Source: UBA12191 sp009937185 (GTDB taxonomy: Bacteria; Planctomycetota; UBA8108; UBA1146). From it: 64,000 nucleotides of DNA. The translations under genes were made by a program, and so were the position numbers. This document shows, one piece after another, positions 61,787 through 64,000 of this stretch (positions are counted from its first letter, which is position 1; each line of letters starts with the position of its first letter). Below the pieces are notes generated by a model, which saw only the letters and a list, made by a program, of their open reading frames with translations, made no database searches and was not told the origin of the DNA. The DNA lies in the NCBI GenBank assembly GCA_938075155.1, contig CALJGL010000023.1:1-64000 (forward strand). The letters are read 5' to 3'.

Positions 61787-64000
61787 GCTTCCCATTCCTC
61801 ATCCGGTGGCGATATCGGTGTCAGGGGCGCATAGGCGACGACGAGTTGTCGCTCTTCACCATTTTCAAATCGAACGGTGATGCGGCGAGATGAGCCGTAT
61901 CCCTGGACAGTATTGACTCTGCCTCGTCCCAGTAATTCATGTTGAACCCATGCACCGGGGTGGAGTCCATCGTCTTCCTCAGAGTCATGAGCACTCTCTT
62001 CGTCCCATACTGTAGGAGAAGTGTGACCTGACCGAGAGGGGGATCGATCAAATTCGATGGAAGTGCCTTCGAGTTCGCTAAGGAAGGAGGAGGGGAGTCG
62101 AGGTTCTCTCTCTTGGAATCGTCTTCGCCATGAACTATGGGTCAAAACCAATTCTTCCATGGCTCGTGTGACGCCCACATAGAGCAACCTTTTTTCTTCA
62201 TCAATGCCCTCTACTTCACCATGACGAGAGTGGGGAATCAGAGTTTCTTCGACTCCGATGATGATGACTTTTTCAAACTCCAGTCCCTTTGCCGCGTGCA
62301 AGGTCATCAATGAGACTTTTTCTTTCAGTTCTTCCTGACTATCGGCATCGGCTACGAGTGCGATGCGCTCTAGGAAAATCGTGAGGGGGTCAAAGTCGTC
62401 TTCATTATCCTCGTGTCTTTGGAGAGGTTGCTGGCGGGCGAGATCGAGGATCTCTTCGGTCTCTGCAGCGGCGGCAACCAGTTCTTGTAGGTTTTGTTCT
62501 CTTTCTTGCCAGTTCTCAGGTTCAGATCTTTCAAGATGAGAAATATATCCACTGGCTTCGATAGCCTGCTCGACAAGATCTGCGAGTCCACCCGAAAGTC
62601 GGTCTTCCAGTTTCTCTAAGACTTCTCGCAGATGATCGATCCCCTTTTTTGCTTTTCCTTTGATGCCCTCTGTGCAGTCGGACCTTCTCAGGTGTTCACC
62701 CATCGTTCGTCCATTAGAAATCGCGGCGTCTTGAAATCTTTCAAGACTGACTTTGCCGATCCCTCTTGCCGGTGTGTTGAAAATTCTTTGCAGAGCCACA
62801 TCGTCACGGCTGGATCGGGCAGCTCTGAGATATCCGAGAATATCTTTGATTTCTTTTCTCTCGTAGAAAGACATTCCGCCGACGACGGCGTATTGAAGTC
62901 TTCGTCGTACAAACTCTTCCTCGATAGCACGCGAGAGTGAATTGACCCGATAGAGGACAGCGATCTGGTCGCTGGACACCCCTTCTGAGAGCCAGGACTC
63001 GACGTGGTCACATACCCGGCGGGATTCAGTTCTTTCATCGTGCAGTTGTTGGACCCTGACGGCATTGCCGTCCGCATTTTCAGTGAACAGTTCCCGGTGA
63101 CCAAACTCAGATCCGGCGAGTCTGGAGGCGACTTCCAGGATCTGGGGGGTGGATCGATAGTTTTGTTCAAGAGTCACGACTTGATGTTGGGGGAAGTCTT
63201 CTCTGAAACGGTTGAAGTTATCGGGACTCGCACCTCTCCAAGAATAGATCGACTGGTCAGGATCACCCGTCACGCAAATATTGCTGTGACTCTGTGATAA
63301 CAGTTTTGCGATCAGGTATTGAGGTCGATTGGTATCTTGGAACTCGTCAATCATGACGTACTGGAATCTTTCTTGAAGTCGTTCAAGAACGTCGGGATGT
63401 TCCGTCAGTAGTCGCACGACTAATAGAAGGAGATCGTCGAAGTCGGCAGCATCTCTTTCTTCCAGTAATTCTTGATATCTTCCATACAGTTTGCCCAACT
63501 CCCGGTCGCGGAATGTTGCGGCTTGATCGATGGCGATCTCTGGAGAGACCATCTGATTCTTCCACTGACTGATCGTAGACATCGAAGCTCTTGGTGGAAA
63601 AGCCGTTCTGTCGAGTTGAAGTTGCTTCATCACTTCTGTGACGAGTTGTTTTTGGTCGACCGAATCATAGATCGAGAACTGACTCGTGTAAGGTTCGAGG
63701 CGGTGTGCGTGACGACGAAGGAGTCTTGCGCAAAAGGAGTGAAAGGTTCGGAGTACTGGCCGGTCTTCTTCGAGACCAAGTGCTGCAGAACCAAAAAATC
63801 CGTTGCCATGAAAGGAGTCGAGTTCTGGGATGGAGAGCAGTTGCATCGTTCTGCGAAGCATCTCTTCGGCAGCTTTGTTGGTGAAGGTGATGGCCAGAAT
63901 AGAACCCGGGGCTATTCCGGAATGAACCATGTCAGCGATTCTTTGAGTCATCACCCGAGTCTTGCCACTGCCCGGGCCAGCGATCACCACCAGAGGACCC
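61780..64000 (-). CDS. UvrD/PcrA-type DNA helicase (5' end outside window)
   Basis: About 740 residues visible; the frame stays open at base 64000, where residues before the Walker A box (VIAGPGSGKT) would continue. In order: the FHSFCARLLRRH motif Ia region, MIDEFQDTNRPQ (Walker B), TGDPDQSIYSWRGA (motif III), NYRSTPQIL, LMTLHAAKGLEFEKVIIIG (motif V), LLYVGVTRA (motif VI). The C-terminal Tudor-like part (GAWVQHELLGRGRVNTVQG) is typical of PcrA/UvrD and binds RNA polymerase. A 3'-5' helicase for excision repair and replication. The last bases overlap the transporter gene. Confidence 0.94.
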   Translation of the reverse strand, partial: GPLVVIAGPGSGKTRVMTQRIADMVHSGIAPGSILAITFTNKAAEEMLRRTMQLLSIPELDSFHGNGFFGSAALGLEEDRPVLRTFHSFCARLLRRHAHRLEPYTSQFSIYDSVDQKQLVTEVMKQLQLDRTAFPPRASMSTISQWKNQMVSPEIAIDQAATFRDRELGKLYGRYQELLEERDAADFDDLLLLVVRLLTEHPDVLERLQERFQYVMIDEFQDTNRPQYLIAKLLSQSHSNICVTGDPDQSIYSWRGASPDNFNRFREDFPQHQVVTLEQNYRSTPQILEVASRLAGSEFGHRELFTENADGNAVRVQQLHDERTESRRVCDHVESWLSEGVSSDQIAVLYRVNSLSRAIEEEFVRRRLQYAVVGGMSFYERKEIKDILGYLRAARSSRDDVALQRIFNTPARGIGKVSLERFQDAAISNGRTMGEHLRRSDCTEGIKGKAKKGIDHLREVLEKLEDRLSGGLADLVEQAIEASGYISHLERSEPENWQEREQNLQELVAAAAETEEILDLARQQPLQRHEDNEDDFDPLTIFLERIALVADADSQEELKEKVSLMTLHAAKGLEFEKVIIIGVEETLIPHSRHGEVEGIDEEKRLLYVGVTRAMEELVLTHSSWRRRFQEREPRLPSSFLSELEGTSIEFDRSPSRSGHTSPTVWDEESAHDSEEDDGLHPGAWVQHELLGRGRVNTVQGYGSSRRITVRFENGEERQLVVAYAPLTPISPPDEEWEAC

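Overview
The window looks like chromosomal DNA of a Gram-negative member of the Planctomycetota. The evidence is a secreted protein ending in a planctomycete-type dockerin after 'DCNxNGxxDxC' calcium-loop repeats (54265-56652), secreted HEAT-VWA proteins, a one-gene sulfatase, AIM24 proteins, lipid A and heptose genes (lpxA, gmhA, gmhB), and frequent TTG/GTG starts. By eye the base composition is near 50% GC and even throughout. I see no prophage, insertion sequence, CRISPR array or plasmid gene, and genes on both strands are short operons or single genes. No order or genus is claimed.

Layout. 1-8.2 kb: truncated delta-9 desaturase, secreted TPR protein, three tandem AIM24 paralogues, a cNMP-binding/haem-oxygenase-fold fusion, and a methyltransferase-TauD pair. 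8.4-14.2 kb: secreted HEAT-VWA protein, Nfu-Rieske pair, coiled-coil lipoprotein coupled to a secreted terpene-cyclase-fold protein, bidirectional terminator, 57-residue Cys-rich lipoprotein. 14.4-18.0 kb (-): eda, metallo-hydrolase, lipid kinase, GHL10 lipoprotein. 18.1-25.5 kb: membrane protein, second HEAT-VWA protein, PilZ protein, then a TraB/thiolase/nitroreductase operon (-). 25.5-31.8 kb: repeat-bearing spacer, small membrane protein next to lexA, poly(A)/CCA polymerase family protein, beta-barrel lipoprotein, secreted hypothetical. 31.8-39 kb: MATE exporter, M14 peptidase, small HTH regulator, aminotransferase-pgi operon. 39.5-47.9 kb: possible TIM-barrel protein, gmhA-gmhB-ChaN lipoprotein run, a YqaA-like protein, ThiD2-ThiE fusion, membrane/TPR protein coupled to purM, dapF. 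48-52.5 kb: HEAT membrane protein, lpxA, SenB-like glycosyltransferase, sulfatase. 52.6-64 kb: compact leader upstream of the sulfatase, MFS transporter, P-domain/dockerin protein, tRNA-Thr(CGU), Xer recombinase, pabB, RcnA-like metal transporter, and a truncated PcrA/UvrD helicase.

How the genes fit together. Housekeeping functions (purine, thiamine, folate, lysine/peptidoglycan and lipid A precursors, glycolysis, SOS control, RNA tailing) are mixed with envelope functions. Many proteins carry lipoprotein or Sec signals, which suits a complex cell envelope. The most unusual signals are regulatory or architectural: a promoter, 23-codon leader ORF and intrinsic terminator stacked before the sulfatase; a terminator 24 bp before pabB; the triple AIM24 cassette beside a cNMP-gated oxidase-like fusion; an isolated SenB-like gene; and a ChaN lipoprotein whose C-terminal domain looks like a hydrolase without its serine. 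Nothing here can be declared a new system from sequence alone.
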